Shown here piece by piece: positions 1 to 8,824 of a stretch of 46,111 nt of DNA. The position numbers were made by a program, and so were the translations under genes. Within the stretch, counting starts at the first letter, position 1. Each line of letters begins with the position of its first letter. The stretch is from Syntrophaceae bacterium UBA4778 (lineage in GTDB: Bacteria; Desulfobacterota; Syntrophia; Syntrophales; UBA4778), in the NCBI GenBank assembly GCA_002403175.1, contig DHHG01000199.1:1-46111 (forward strand), in the 5' to 3' direction. The notes under the pieces are model-generated. The model saw only the letters and a program-made list of their open reading frames with translations. It did no database searches and was not told where the DNA came from.

Positions 1-130
1 ACTCCATCAGTTTCTATTTACTATTCACTTTTTTACTTCTGACTAACTTCCAACTTAGTTTAACCCAAATCGCAGAATTCCCGCATCTTGGCTACCGCCG
101 GCTCTTTCCTGCCTGTCACTTGTTACTTGT

Positions 131-240
131 GATGGTCTCGTAAAAAGTCCGAAAAGAGCCATTTTTGAAAAATGGCACCCAGTAAATACAACAAGTTACA
201 AAGCTGAATTCAGCAAAATATGACTTTTTACGAGGGCATC
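131..240. mobile_element. MITE-like inverted-repeat element, 110 bp
   Basis: The ends GATGGTCTCGTAAAAAGTC (131-149) and GACTTTTTACGAGGGCATC (222-240) are inverted repeats matching at 17 of 19 positions. The hexamer ACTTGT flanks both sides (125-130 and 241-246), as a target duplication would, although it lies in heptamer repeats and could be coincidental. Inside are a perfect hairpin (158-176, GCCATTTTT / AAAAATGGC) and a 12-bp palindrome (203-214, GCTGAATTCAGC). There is no coding capacity, so it would need a transposase in trans. It could instead be a bidirectional terminator or a REP-like element. Confidence 0.55.
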
Positions 241-270
241 ACTTGTCACTCGTCACCACAGCCCAGCCGC

Positions 271-298
271 TATTCACTATTCACTATTCACTATTTAC
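271..298. repeat. Tandem heptamer TATTYAC, four copies
   Basis: TATTCAC is repeated at 271-277, 278-284 and 285-291, followed by the variant TATTTAC at 292-298. The same unit occurs twice more at 15-28. The array ends directly before the stop codon of the aconitase gene on the opposite strand. Such period-7 arrays may vary in copy number between strains. Confidence 0.8.
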
Positions 299-300
299 TC

Positions 301-2235
301 TTATATCTTCAGTGCCCCTCCAGCCAGAAGAATCGCCCTCTGGCGGGAAGTAACGGAATAGCCTACCTCAAACGTCTTGTCCCTGGTCGTATTCCGGATA
401 CTCAAATTCTCTCCCTTCTGGAGATGTTCTCTCACATTTTCGATTTCTAAAAGATCGCCGGTTTCCAGGCTGTCATAATCCGCAGGATTTTTGAAAACGA
501 GGGGCATGATCCCGAAATTGACCAGGTTCGTCGCATGAATCCGTTCGAACGATTTGGCTATAACCGCCTTTACGCCAAGATACATCGGGCAAATAGCCGC
601 GTGCTCCCGCGATGATCCCTGTCCGTAAGATTCCGAGGCGACAATGATATTATGTCGACCCTCATCCCTCAACCGCGCTGCCCTCTTGGAAAAATCGGGA
701 TCGACTACTTCGAAGACATAATTCGCATAGGTCGGGATATTGGAACGGTATTTCATACGGGCTCCCGCCGGCATAATATGATCTGTCGTGATCTTGTCTC
801 CTACTTTGATAGTCGCGATTCCGTCGATCCGGTCCGGCATGGGAGAATTCACCGGCGGAGCTCCGATATTGGGTCCCCGCGCGATCTCAACATATTCCGG
901 ATTCGGCGTATCCTGCGGTTTAACGATCATGCGATCGTCGATCAGAAATGTTTCCGGTATTTTGATTTCGGGATAAGCCATACCGAGCCCTCGCGGATCG
1001 GTTATCTTCCCCGTGATGACGGCTGCTGCCGCCGATTCCGGGCTCACCAGGAACACATCGGCATCGACCGTCCCTGAGCGCCCCAGGAAATTGCGGTTGG
1101 ATGTCCGGAGCGATACCCCTTTCGTTTCCGGGCTCTGGCTGTTGCCGATGCAGAACCCGCAGGCATTCTCCATCAGACGCGCTCCGGAGGCAAGGAGGAG
1201 TCCCAGGTAGCCGTCCCGGTCGAGATTTTCCATCACCTGCTTCGACCCGGGTGCCACAATCAGACTCACATCGGGGTGCACAATACGACCCCGCAAGATT
1301 TCCGCAACCGTTGCCATATCTTTATAGGAAGCATTCGTGCAGCTTCCGATACAGACCTGATCGACAGGTGTTCCTTCCAGCTCTTTTATCGTTGCAATAT
1401 TATCTGGACTGTGCGGTTTTGCTGTCAGCGGTACAAGCGCTGAGAGATCGATCTCGACCACCTTTTCGTAAACCGCATCCTCATCCGCCACGATCTCGGT
1501 CCAGTCTTCCTCTCTACCCTGAGATTTCAGAAATTTCCTGGTAACCTCATCGCTCGGGAAAACCGATGTGGTCATTCCGCATTCCGCCCCCATATTCGTG
1601 ATGGTGGCACGTTCCGGAACCGACAGGGTTTTCACTCCATCACCGCCGTATTCAAAAACGCAATCGACGTTCCCTTTGGTCGTGAAGATCTGGAGGACCT
1701 TCAGAATGACATCCTTGGCGGCAACCCACGGAGAAAGCCTCCCTAGGAGATTGATCCGGATCACTTTTGGGCAATTCAGAAAGAAGGGCATGCCTCCCAT
1801 GGCCCGCGCGACATCGAGTCCTCCGGCACCGATCGCAATCATGCCGATACCGCCCCCGGTCGGGGTGTGGCTGTCGGACCCAAGGAGAGTCTTGCCGGGT
1901 TTTCCGAAACGTTCGAGATGGACCTGGTGGCAAATACCGTTTCCTGCACGGGAGAGATACAAACCGTATTTACGGGCAACGCTCAGAAGATAACGATGAT
2001 CATCCGCATTCTCGAATCCGATCTGGATCGTATTGTGATCGATGTAGCTCACCGAGAGTTCCGTCCGGACCCTGGGAATCCCCATCGACTCGAACTGCAG
2101 GTAAGCCATCGTACCCGTGGCATCCTGGGTGAGCGTCTGATCGATTCTGATTCCGATCTCCTTTCCCGGCACATAGTTTCCTTCTACCAAATGACTTTCG
2201 ATTATTTTCTGAGTAATTGATTTTCCGCCCGACAT
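301..2235 (-). CDS. Aconitate hydratase (short, about 644-aa type)
   Basis: This enzyme would interconvert citrate and isocitrate in the cytoplasm using a [4Fe-4S] cluster. The sequence shows the aconitase/IPM-isomerase catalytic body first: GSDSHTPTGGG, the cluster-cysteine motif GSCTNASYKDM, and ACGFCIGNSQSPETKG carrying the next two cysteines. A C-terminal swivel domain follows, with GDKITTDHIMPAG and the substrate loop SYGQGSSREHAA. The length fits the shorter aconitase family common in anaerobic and delta-type bacteria rather than the 890-residue AcnA. I place the start at the ATG at 2235, preceded by GAGG about 10 nt upstream. A longer frame would need a TTG at 2304 that overlaps the likely -35 box. 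A 3-isopropylmalate or homoaconitate role is less likely because both halves are fused in aconitase order. Confidence 0.93.
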   Translation of the reverse strand: MSGGKSITQKIIESHLVEGNYVPGKEIGIRIDQTLTQDATGTMAYLQFESMGIPRVRTELSVSYIDHNTIQIGFENADDHRYLLSVARKYGLYLSRAGNGICHQVHLERFGKPGKTLLGSDSHTPTGGGIGMIAIGAGGLDVARAMGGMPFFLNCPKVIRINLLGRLSPWVAAKDVILKVLQIFTTKGNVDCVFEYGGDGVKTLSVPERATITNMGAECGMTTSVFPSDEVTRKFLKSQGREEDWTEIVADEDAVYEKVVEIDLSALVPLTAKPHSPDNIATIKELEGTPVDQVCIGSCTNASYKDMATVAEILRGRIVHPDVSLIVAPGSKQVMENLDRDGYLGLLLASGARLMENACGFCIGNSQSPETKGVSLRTSNRNFLGRSGTVDADVFLVSPESAAAAVITGKITDPRGLGMAYPEIKIPETFLIDDRMIVKPQDTPNPEYVEIARGPNIGAPPVNSPMPDRIDGIATIKVGDKITTDHIMPAGARMKYRSNIPTYANYVFEVVDPDFSKRAARLRDEGRHNIIVASESYGQGSSREHAAICPMYLGVKAVIAKSFERIHATNLVNFGIMPLVFKNPADYDSLETGDLLEIENVREHLQKGENLSIRNTTRDKTFEVGYSVTSRQRAILLAGGALKI

Positions 2236-2275
2236 CGGCCTGTTACCTCGCTTATTCTGAAATGAAGAATCGATA

Positions 2276-2304
2276 GTTTTAACTGAACCGATCGATTTTT
2301 GCAA
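2276..2304 (-). promoter_or_regulatory. Possible sigma-70 promoter of the aconitase gene
   Basis: Read on the minus strand, TTGCAA (2304-2299) is followed after 17 nt by TAAAAC (2281-2276). The -10 lies about 40 nt before the chosen ATG. The match to consensus is moderate, so this is an inference from spacing only. Confidence 0.3.
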
Positions 2305-2445
2305 TTAATTAGTGTGCATCGCTAAATTTTCCGAAGGTTTAGACAACTTGTAGAGACCTTATCAGTTTAACAGATCACATTGAATGGGACAGGCCCCAAT
2401 TTATTTTGGAAAGATCCGACTAAATAATTATATAATCATAATAGA

Positions 2446-2474
2446 TTGTCTGGTCGAATATCGCTTGCTAAAAT
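2446..2474 (+). promoter_or_regulatory. Likely sigma-70 promoter of yvlD-mutS
   Basis: TTGTCT (2446-2451) and TAAAAT (2469-2474) are separated by exactly 17 nt. They lie about 125 nt upstream of the first gene of the pair. Both hexamers are close to consensus, and the region is otherwise empty. Confidence 0.4.
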
Positions 2475-2598
2475 CTATTTCGCGGGATAGAAGCATGTCC
2501 GACCACTATGTTGTTACAGAAGTGACGGTTTTATCCGATCGAATCTAGAACTCAGCACTGCAGTGGACGTTTTTTTCAGCAGCCTTTCGGGAGGCATT

Positions 2599-3012
2599 AT
2601 GCAGTTTTTACTAATCCGTTGGTTTTTCATGATGGTCTCCATTATCGCAGCCGCCTACATGATTGATGGGATTCGGGTCAGCGGCTTTCTTTCCGCCTTC
2701 TTTGCAGCGGCAGCCCTGGGTATTCTGAACGCCGTTTTGCGTCCTGTGCTGTTCATCCTCACCCTCCCATTAAATATCCTTACGCTGGGATTTCTCACAT
2801 TTCTTATCAACGCGCTGATGCTGAAAATGGCCGCCGGAGTCATTCCGGGATTTGATGTGGTGGGATTCTGGCCCGCTGTCTTTGGATCGCTGGTAATCAG
2901 TATCGTAAGCTGGCTTCTGAATACATTGATCAGCGACGGCCGGAAAAAGAAGGCAAAAAGACATGTCGATGTGATTGAACTGAACAGGAAGGACGGAGAT
3001 CGATGGGAATAG
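2599..3012 (+). CDS. Small four-helix membrane protein, YvlD / 'phage holin family' (PF04020-like)
   Basis: The 137-residue protein has four hydrophobic segments: around the [19 protein letters not shown] region, then [19 protein letters not shown], then [18 protein letters not shown], then [18 protein letters not shown]. It ends in a short basic tail. The motif [19 protein letters not shown] is typical of the YvlD family, which database names often call phage holin family; its function is not settled. Start at the ATG at 2599 is supported by GGGAGG six bases upstream; a GTG at 2563 lacks such a site. The last ten bases overlap the mutS start, suggesting coupled translation. There is no sign of a prophage around it, so a lysis role is unlikely. 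Confidence 0.85.
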   Translation: MQFLLIRWFFMMVSIIAAAYMIDGIRVSGFLSAFFAAAALGILNAVLRPVLFILTLPLNILTLGFLTFLINALMLKMAAGVIPGFDVVGFWPAVFGSLVISIVSWLLNTLISDGRKKKAKRHVDVIELNRKDGDRWE

Positions 3013-5624
3013 CGGCTCTGACTCCGGCCATGAGGCAGTATGTCGAAATCAAGGAGAAGTATAAGGATTGTATTCTGTTCTATCGCATGGGCGACTTCTA
3101 TGAGATGTTTTTCGAAGATGCCGTTACCGCATCCAAAATTCTGGAGATAACCCTCACCTCAAGAAACAAGGGGAAAGAGGATAGTGTCCCCCTCTGTGGA
3201 TTCCCCTATCATGCGGCTTCCGGATACATCACGAAACTGATCGAGAACGGGTTCAAGGTTGCAATTTGCGAGCAGGTAGAGGATCCGAAAGAGGCTAAAG
3301 GGATTGTCAAGCGGGAAGTCGTTCGCATTGTCACGCCGGGACTGGTAATCGATGATGACCAGCTTGCAGCCAAGGAAAACAATTTCCTGGCCGGTATCGC
3401 CGTCGATAACGGAATGATAGGCCTCGCTTTCACCGATATTTCGACCGGAGATTTTCGCGTAATCGAATCATCCGACCGTGATTTTTTCTGGAACGAACTG
3501 GCGTCACTCGATATCCGGGAAATCCTGGTCCGGGAGGACCTGAAAGGGAGCCAGTTCCTCAAACGGATTTCCGTATCAAAGCATGACCGTCTGATCAATT
3601 ATCTATCTTCCGGCTATTTTGAACGGCAGAGTGCAGAACAATTGATTTGTGAAACCTTTCACAGTGCGCATCCTGCCGGAATCGACTTCGAATCGCATAC
3701 TGCCGTTTTCTCCGCAGTTGGCGCAGTGCTCGGCTATATAAGCGAGACACAGCAAAGCCGGAGCCATATCCGATCCATTGAATGGCATCGTACCGGGAAT
3801 TATCTCTTTCTCGATGAAACCGCAAAACGCAATCTCGAACTCTTCTTCACCATTCAGGATCTGAAAAAAAGAGGATCTCTGTTCCATATCCTCGATCAAA
3901 CGGTCACCGCTATGGGAGGACGCAGACTCCGCTGGTGGCTTCACTATCCCCTGATCGACCCGCAAAAAATTGAGGAGCGCCTGACTGCGGTCGGCGAAAT
4001 AAAGGACCATCATCTGCTGCGGGAAGAATTGCGGAAGCAGCTCGCAGGCGTTTACGATTTGCAGCGGCTTGGAAGCCGCATCGCTATGAAGGTCGCCAAT
4101 GGTATCGATCTGATCGCACTGAAAAACTCCCTGAAACGTCTTCCGCCTGTTAAGGAACTTCTGTACAACATACAGAGCCCGCTTATGCTGTCCCTGGCCA
4201 CCGGAATCGATGAAATGCACGATATCGCCGATCTGATAGAGGCCTCCATTCGCGAAGAATGTTCCCCTGCCCTGCACGACGGCGGAATCATCCGGGAAGG
4301 CTTTCATCCGGATCTCGATCAGCTTATTGCAATCATGAAAGACGGAAAGAAATGGATCGTTTCGCTGGAGGAAAAGGAGAGGAAGCGGACTGGAATCAAC
4401 TCCCTCAAGGTGGGATTCAACAGCGTTTTCGGCTATTACCTTGAAGTAACCCGTAGCAACTCTCATCTCGTCCCCCCTGATTTCGTCAGAAAACAAACCT
4501 TAGTTAATGCCGAAAGATACATTACGCAGGATTTGAAAGAACTCGAAGACACCGTTCTGAATGCCGAAGATAAACGCAAAGACCTCGAATTCAAGCTCTT
4601 TACGGAAATCCGGGAAAACATCTCCAAACAGATCGACCGTATTCAAAATACGGCAGCCCGCGTTGCGGATCTCGATGCCCTCGCCTCACTCGCCGAAGTT
4701 GCGGAAAAGTATAACTACTGCCGCCCCTTTGTGGACAATGAGGACCGGATTGAAATCCGTGACGGACGCCATCCTGTTGTCGAGCGGATGCCCCTTGCCG
4801 AAGGTTTCGTGCCGAACGACACATGCCTGGATTGCTCGGTCAATCGGTGCATTATCATTACGGGACCGAATATGGCGGGCAAATCCACCTATATCCGTCA
4901 GGTAGCTCTACTGGTTATCATGGCCCAGATGGGGAGTTTCGTTCCCGCATCGGAAGCAAGGATAGGCGTCGCCGACCGAGTTTTCACCCGAGTCGGTGCG
5001 GCTGATAATCTGGCACGGGGACAGAGCACATTTATGGTCGAGATGACCGAAGTCGCAGATATTCTCAATCAGGCCACGCGGAAAAGCCTGATCCTGCTCG
5101 ACGAAGTCGGGCGCGGCACAAGTACCTTCGACGGACTCAGCATTGCCTGGGCGATTGCGGAGTACATCCATGATGCGGCGCGCCTGGGCGCCCGGACTCT
5201 ATTTGCCACCCATTATCATCAATTGATGGAGATGGCCCTGACCAACGAAGGAATCAAAAATTACCATGTGGCCGTAAAAGAATGGGGAGACCGGATCATT
5301 TTCCTTCGCAAGATTGTGGAGGGGGGTACCAACCGCAGCTATGGCATTCAGGTTGCGAAACTGGCCGGAGTCCCCGAAGACGTAATACGCCGCGCCAAGG
5401 AAATTCTCGCCAATCTGGAAAAATTTGAATTCGATGATGTGGGTATGCCGAAACTCGCATCGAATCAAAAGAGCGCTTTACCTCAAAATCCCGGACAGCT
5501 CAGTCTTTTTGCAGCACCGGAGGATCTCATTTTGCGCGAATTGCAGGATCTCGACCTTCTGAACATTACACCTCTTGAAGCGCTGAACCGGATCGGCGAG
5601 TGGAAGAATAAACTGAAGAAATAG
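3003..5624 (+). CDS. mutS: DNA mismatch repair protein MutS
   Basis: MutS recognises mismatches and small loops in newly copied DNA and recruits MutL. The 873-residue protein has the usual bacterial MutS length and order. The N-terminal mismatch-binding domain carries the Phe-x-Glu motif (F32-Y33-E34 in GDFYEMF). Connector, core and clamp regions follow, then the C-terminal ABC-type ATPase with Walker A GPNMAGKS (621-628), Walker B LILLDE (D700, E701), and the downstream FATHYHQL switch. The ATG at 3003 overlaps the end of the preceding membrane-protein gene by ten bases and has GGAG shortly upstream. No mutL is in the window. Nothing in the sequence looks degenerate. Confidence 0.98.
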   Translation: MGIAALTPAMRQYVEIKEKYKDCILFYRMGDFYEMFFEDAVTASKILEITLTSRNKGKEDSVPLCGFPYHAASGYITKLIENGFKVAICEQVEDPKEAKGIVKREVVRIVTPGLVIDDDQLAAKENNFLAGIAVDNGMIGLAFTDISTGDFRVIESSDRDFFWNELASLDIREILVREDLKGSQFLKRISVSKHDRLINYLSSGYFERQSAEQLICETFHSAHPAGIDFESHTAVFSAVGAVLGYISETQQSRSHIRSIEWHRTGNYLFLDETAKRNLELFFTIQDLKKRGSLFHILDQTVTAMGGRRLRWWLHYPLIDPQKIEERLTAVGEIKDHHLLREELRKQLAGVYDLQRLGSRIAMKVANGIDLIALKNSLKRLPPVKELLYNIQSPLMLSLATGIDEMHDIADLIEASIREECSPALHDGGIIREGFHPDLDQLIAIMKDGKKWIVSLEEKERKRTGINSLKVGFNSVFGYYLEVTRSNSHLVPPDFVRKQTLVNAERYITQDLKELEDTVLNAEDKRKDLEFKLFTEIRENISKQIDRIQNTAARVADLDALASLAEVAEKYNYCRPFVDNEDRIEIRDGRHPVVERMPLAEGFVPNDTCLDCSVNRCIIITGPNMAGKSTYIRQVALLVIMAQMGSFVPASEARIGVADRVFTRVGAADNLARGQSTFMVEMTEVADILNQATRKSLILLDEVGRGTSTFDGLSIAWAIAEYIHDAARLGARTLFATHYHQLMEMALTNEGIKNYHVAVKEWGDRIIFLRKIVEGGTNRSYGIQVAKLAGVPEDVIRRAKEILANLEKFEFDDVGMPKLASNQKSALPQNPGQLSLFAAPEDLILRELQDLDLLNITPLEALNRIGEWKNKLKK

Positions 5625-5755
5625 TCCTGAATCCGGTTGGTTTTCATATCGCTTTCATTTGAGTACCAGATTCTTTTTATTTTCCGAGAGAGTCCATTTC
5701 TGATCTGTTCGGTATCTCGGACCTTCAGCAAGCCGATTCCGCCCTCCGATATCCC

Positions 5756-5784
5756 TTGATTTTCTCATCCTACTTACCTATGGT
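5756..5784 (+). promoter_or_regulatory. Possible sigma-70 promoter of the DUF748 gene
   Basis: TTGATT (5756-5761) and TATGGT (5779-5784) are spaced by 17 nt. The -10 lies about 40 nt upstream of the start codon of the next gene. The 200-bp gap after mutS otherwise holds no gene. Confidence 0.35.
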
Positions 5785-5825
5785 ACCTTCAAAGCACAAA
5801 ATCAAAGATCTTCATGAGGTAAATG

Positions 5826-8771
5826 ATGTCTTTCTGGAAAAGGATTCTCATCGCAATACTCGTGCTCATTCTCTTTCTCGGTGTACTATTCTTTGCCTTG
5901 CCTCCTCTTCTCAAACCAATACTGATGGAGAAACTCAGCAGGACACTCAACCGGGAAGTTGTAATAACAAAGATAACCACTAACCCCTTCAATCTTACAG
6001 CAAGTGCGGAAGGTGTCATTGTCAAAGATGTGAATTCGTCACGGACTTTCGCATCATTCGATCAACTCTGTGTCAACATACAGGGTATTTCATCTCTATT
6101 CAGACGAGCCGTGGTCCTGAAAGAAATTCGCCTGGTCCGTCCTTACATCTATATAGAACGCAACAGAGACGGCAGTTATAATTTTTCGGACCTGATCCCT
6201 AAAGAGCCCAAGAATGAACCAACCAGCCAGAAAACGTTCCCGTTTTCTTTGAACAATATACAAATTATAAACGGAAGTATCGATTTCGAAGACCGGCCGG
6301 TCGGGGTCCGGCACACCATTCGCAACATCCAATTGGCTGTCCCGTTTATCTCCGACATCGGACAGGAAATCAATTCCTATGTGGAGCCGCGCTTTTCGGC
6401 AACAATCAACGGCAATCCATACATGTTATTCGGTAAAACCAAGCCCTTTCTGAGCTCCAGGGTAACCAGTTTCGATCTGGACATGCGGGATGTCAATGTT
6501 CCCTATTATCTGAACTATGTCCCTCTTGAGTTGAATTGCAAGGTGAAATCGGCCTACCTGGATACTAAACTGGCAATCCATTTCATTATGGCCCAAGGTA
6601 AATCGCCTTCGATTCAGGTATCCGGGAATATAGGATTGAAGCAGATCGAACTTGACGACCTGCAAGCTCGTCCTATTCTGAAGATTCCTGTGATAACAGT
6701 TGCCCTCGCTTCTTTTGAACCTCTGGTTTCGAACATTCACCTGTCCAAAGTTGCTGTTCAGACGCCTGAAATTTTGATCCGAAGAGACCAGGCAGGCAAA
6801 ATCAATCTTACAACTCTCGTTTACTCAGAAAAACCCAAACAAGCTCCAATAGAGAGTAAAGAGCAGCCACGCGAAAAAAAGAAATCATCTCTACTTGCCA
6901 TGGTTGATGAATTCACGATGCAAGGGGCTAATATTACCTATTTGGATATGCAGACGAAAAAGCCCGTAACGGTGAGGATGAACCCGCTGGACCTTACCAT
7001 CAAGAAAATAGCCATGGGGAAAAAGTCTCAGGAAAAGGGCAGTATGGATCTTTCTGTCTCCATCAACAATAAGGGCCTGGTCACTGCAAAGGGGCCGTTG
7101 GCTCTGGATCCTTTCTATCTGGATCTTGCCATGGATGTGAAAGATCTGGAGATTCGACCATTCCAGCCGTACATTACCGACCAGGCAAAAGTGAACGTGC
7201 TCCGCGGGATCATTAGGACTGGAGGACGTTTAACACTGGATCAGAACGAAAAGGGCAAGATCAGGGGTAACTATACAGGGAAAATAGCCATTTCCGATCT
7301 TGCCTCCGTTGATCAGGCTTATTCCAGATCTTTTGCTTATTGGAAACAGCTTTATTTGGAGGGAGTTTCCGTAGGATTCAATCCTTCCCATGTGAATATA
7401 AAAGGAATTTCCCTGGCGGATTTCTACACCAGAATTATCATCCATCCTGATGGTGTATCGAATCTGCAAAAGATATTCAGTGCTACCGAGAAAGCAAAAG
7501 ATAACGCCGTTCATGCCAATGCGACAGCTGGCTCTATTCCCTCAGTGAAACAGAAGGAGGAGGTGAAAGATATCAAAATCGGCAGGATTACCCTCCAGGG
7601 GGGCACCGTAGACTTCATGGACCAATTCATCAAACCGAACTATTCGGCAAGAATGCTGAATATCGGGGGAAGCATTACCGGACTGTCTTCACAAAAATTT
7701 ACCAGGGCATCCGTTGATCTGAGAGGGAATCTCGGGGTTGGAACACCTGTAGAAATTACGGGGAATATCAATCCGCTCGCGAAGGAGCTTTATACCGATA
7801 TTAAGATGCGTTTTAAAAATATTGAGTTGAGTCCGGTGACACCTTACTCGAACAAGTATATCGGATACCCTGTTGTAAAGGGAAAACTGACGTTTGATGT
7901 CGCCTATCTCATCAGCAAGCAACAACTGAATGCCCGAAACAATTTTACCATCGATCAGTTGACTCTTGGAGAGCGCGTCAACAGTCCCGATGCAATCAAG
8001 GCACCAATTCCGCTTGCTCTAGCCCTGCTTACGGACAGAAACGGCCGGATCAGTCTCGACGTGCCTGTATCCGGAAGTCTCAATGACCCCAAATTCAAAG
8101 TATGGCCGATCATCTGGAAAGTAATCGGTAACCTGATTGATAAAGCCGTAATGGCCCCCTTCTCTTTGCTTGCCTCTCTTACAGGAGGAAATGGAGAAGA
8201 GCTGAGTTATGTGGAATTTGATGCCGGCAGCAAGCTCGTCGGGCAAGCCAATCAGAAAAAAATTCAATTACTGGCCAATGCTCTGGCAGAGAGGCCAAAT
8301 CTCAAGCTGGAGATTGCCGGCTTCACGGACTCCGAAAAGGATGTCGAAGGGCTGAAATCGAACGGATTACAAGCTCAGATAAGAGCACAAAAAGTTAAGA
8401 AGTTAATGAACCAAGACGTGGCAGACAATCGGGCGCATGCATTGGAACGGGTCGTAATTGAGCCGCAGGAATATGAAAAGTATCTTACCTTGGCTTACGA
8501 AAACGGGAATTTTCCCAAGCCGAGGACTGCATGGGGCCTGCTCAAAAAACTCCCTGCAACGGAAATGGAAAAGCTGATCAAGAGCCACATTGAAGTAACA
8601 GACAATGATCTGCGCAGGCTGGCCGCTACCAGATCAGAAAAGGTGAAAGAGCAACTCCTGAATTCAGGAGGAGTTGATTCCAGCCGCATCTTTGTCGTTG
8701 AATCTCGCTCTGTAACCCCGTCGAGAAAGGACAATGTAAAGAACAGCAGGGTGGAGTTTAAACTGAAATAA
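5826..8771 (+). CDS. DUF748 (AsmA-like) envelope protein with C-terminal OmpA-like part
   Basis: This is a large (about 981 aa) cell-envelope protein. One N-terminal membrane helix (IAILVLILFLGVLFFALPP) is followed by a very long periplasmic region rich in beta strands. It has repeated AsmA/DUF748-type stretches such as NREVVITKITTNPFNLTAS and RGNLGVGTPVEITGNINP. The last 180 residues resemble the OmpA-like tail usual in DUF748 proteins (VEFDAGSKLVG, LKLEIAGFTDSEKD). AsmA-like proteins are thought to help move phospholipids between inner and outer membrane; that role for this copy is inferred from the family. Two in-frame ATGs (5823 and 5826) follow GAGG; the second gives the better spacing. 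The gene stands alone and converges with the next one. Confidence 0.88.
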   Translation: MSFWKRILIAILVLILFLGVLFFALPPLLKPILMEKLSRTLNREVVITKITTNPFNLTASAEGVIVKDVNSSRTFASFDQLCVNIQGISSLFRRAVVLKEIRLVRPYIYIERNRDGSYNFSDLIPKEPKNEPTSQKTFPFSLNNIQIINGSIDFEDRPVGVRHTIRNIQLAVPFISDIGQEINSYVEPRFSATINGNPYMLFGKTKPFLSSRVTSFDLDMRDVNVPYYLNYVPLELNCKVKSAYLDTKLAIHFIMAQGKSPSIQVSGNIGLKQIELDDLQARPILKIPVITVALASFEPLVSNIHLSKVAVQTPEILIRRDQAGKINLTTLVYSEKPKQAPIESKEQPREKKKSSLLAMVDEFTMQGANITYLDMQTKKPVTVRMNPLDLTIKKIAMGKKSQEKGSMDLSVSINNKGLVTAKGPLALDPFYLDLAMDVKDLEIRPFQPYITDQAKVNVLRGIIRTGGRLTLDQNEKGKIRGNYTGKIAISDLASVDQAYSRSFAYWKQLYLEGVSVGFNPSHVNIKGISLADFYTRIIIHPDGVSNLQKIFSATEKAKDNAVHANATAGSIPSVKQKEEVKDIKIGRITLQGGTVDFMDQFIKPNYSARMLNIGGSITGLSSQKFTRASVDLRGNLGVGTPVEITGNINPLAKELYTDIKMRFKNIELSPVTPYSNKYIGYPVVKGKLTFDVAYLISKQQLNARNNFTIDQLTLGERVNSPDAIKAPIPLALALLTDRNGRISLDVPVSGSLNDPKFKVWPIIWKVIGNLIDKAVMAPFSLLASLTGGNGEELSYVEFDAGSKLVGQANQKKIQLLANALAERPNLKLEIAGFTDSEKDVEGLKSNGLQAQIRAQKVKKLMNQDVADNRAHALERVVIEPQEYEKYLTLAYENGNFPKPRTAWGLLKKLPATEMEKLIKSHIEVTDNDLRRLAATRSEKVKEQLLNSGGVDSSRIFVVESRSVTPSRKDNVKNSRVEFKLK

Positions 8772-8799
8772 AAAGAAGACCAAGCGTACTGGGTTATAG

Positions 8800-8824
8800 G
8801 GGGCAGGCTATATGCCTCATCCCC
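8800..8824 (+). terminator. Possible terminator hairpin between convergent genes
   Basis: GGGG (8800-8803) and AGGC (8805-8808) can pair with GCCT (8814-8817) and CCCC (8821-8824) around a TATAT loop, with a small internal mismatch. It follows the DUF748 stop codon by about 30 nt but lacks a clean T-run, so it is a weak candidate. It also overlaps the end of the opposite gene. Confidence 0.3.

Larger units (their letters stand above)
1..300. other. Repeat-rich intergenic region at the window's left edge
   Basis: No credible gene is seen here. The stretch holds an inverted-repeat element (131-240) and runs of two related heptamers. TATTYAC occurs twice at 15-28 and four times at 271-298, the last array abutting the aconitase stop codon. 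GTYACTT-like units flank the inverted-repeat element on both sides. A short forward reading frame starting at 220 is only the reverse complement of the aconitase 3' end plus repeat DNA. Confidence 0.6.
2236..2598. other. Divergent intergenic region between aconitase and yvlD-mutS
   Basis: No gene is seen in this 363-bp stretch. It is A+T-rich in the middle and should hold the promoters of both flanking transcription units. Candidate sigma-70 boxes on each strand are listed separately. No clear operator palindrome was noticed. Confidence 0.6.

Noticed and set aside
2599..3012. Possible prophage remnant because of 'holin' family name
   Set aside because: The YvlD-type family is often so named, but no integrase, lysin or phage structural gene is near, and it is coupled to mutS.
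3603..4496. Open frame (297 codons) antisense to mutS
   Set aside because: It is a reverse-complement shadow of the MutS core and clamp region with no domain.
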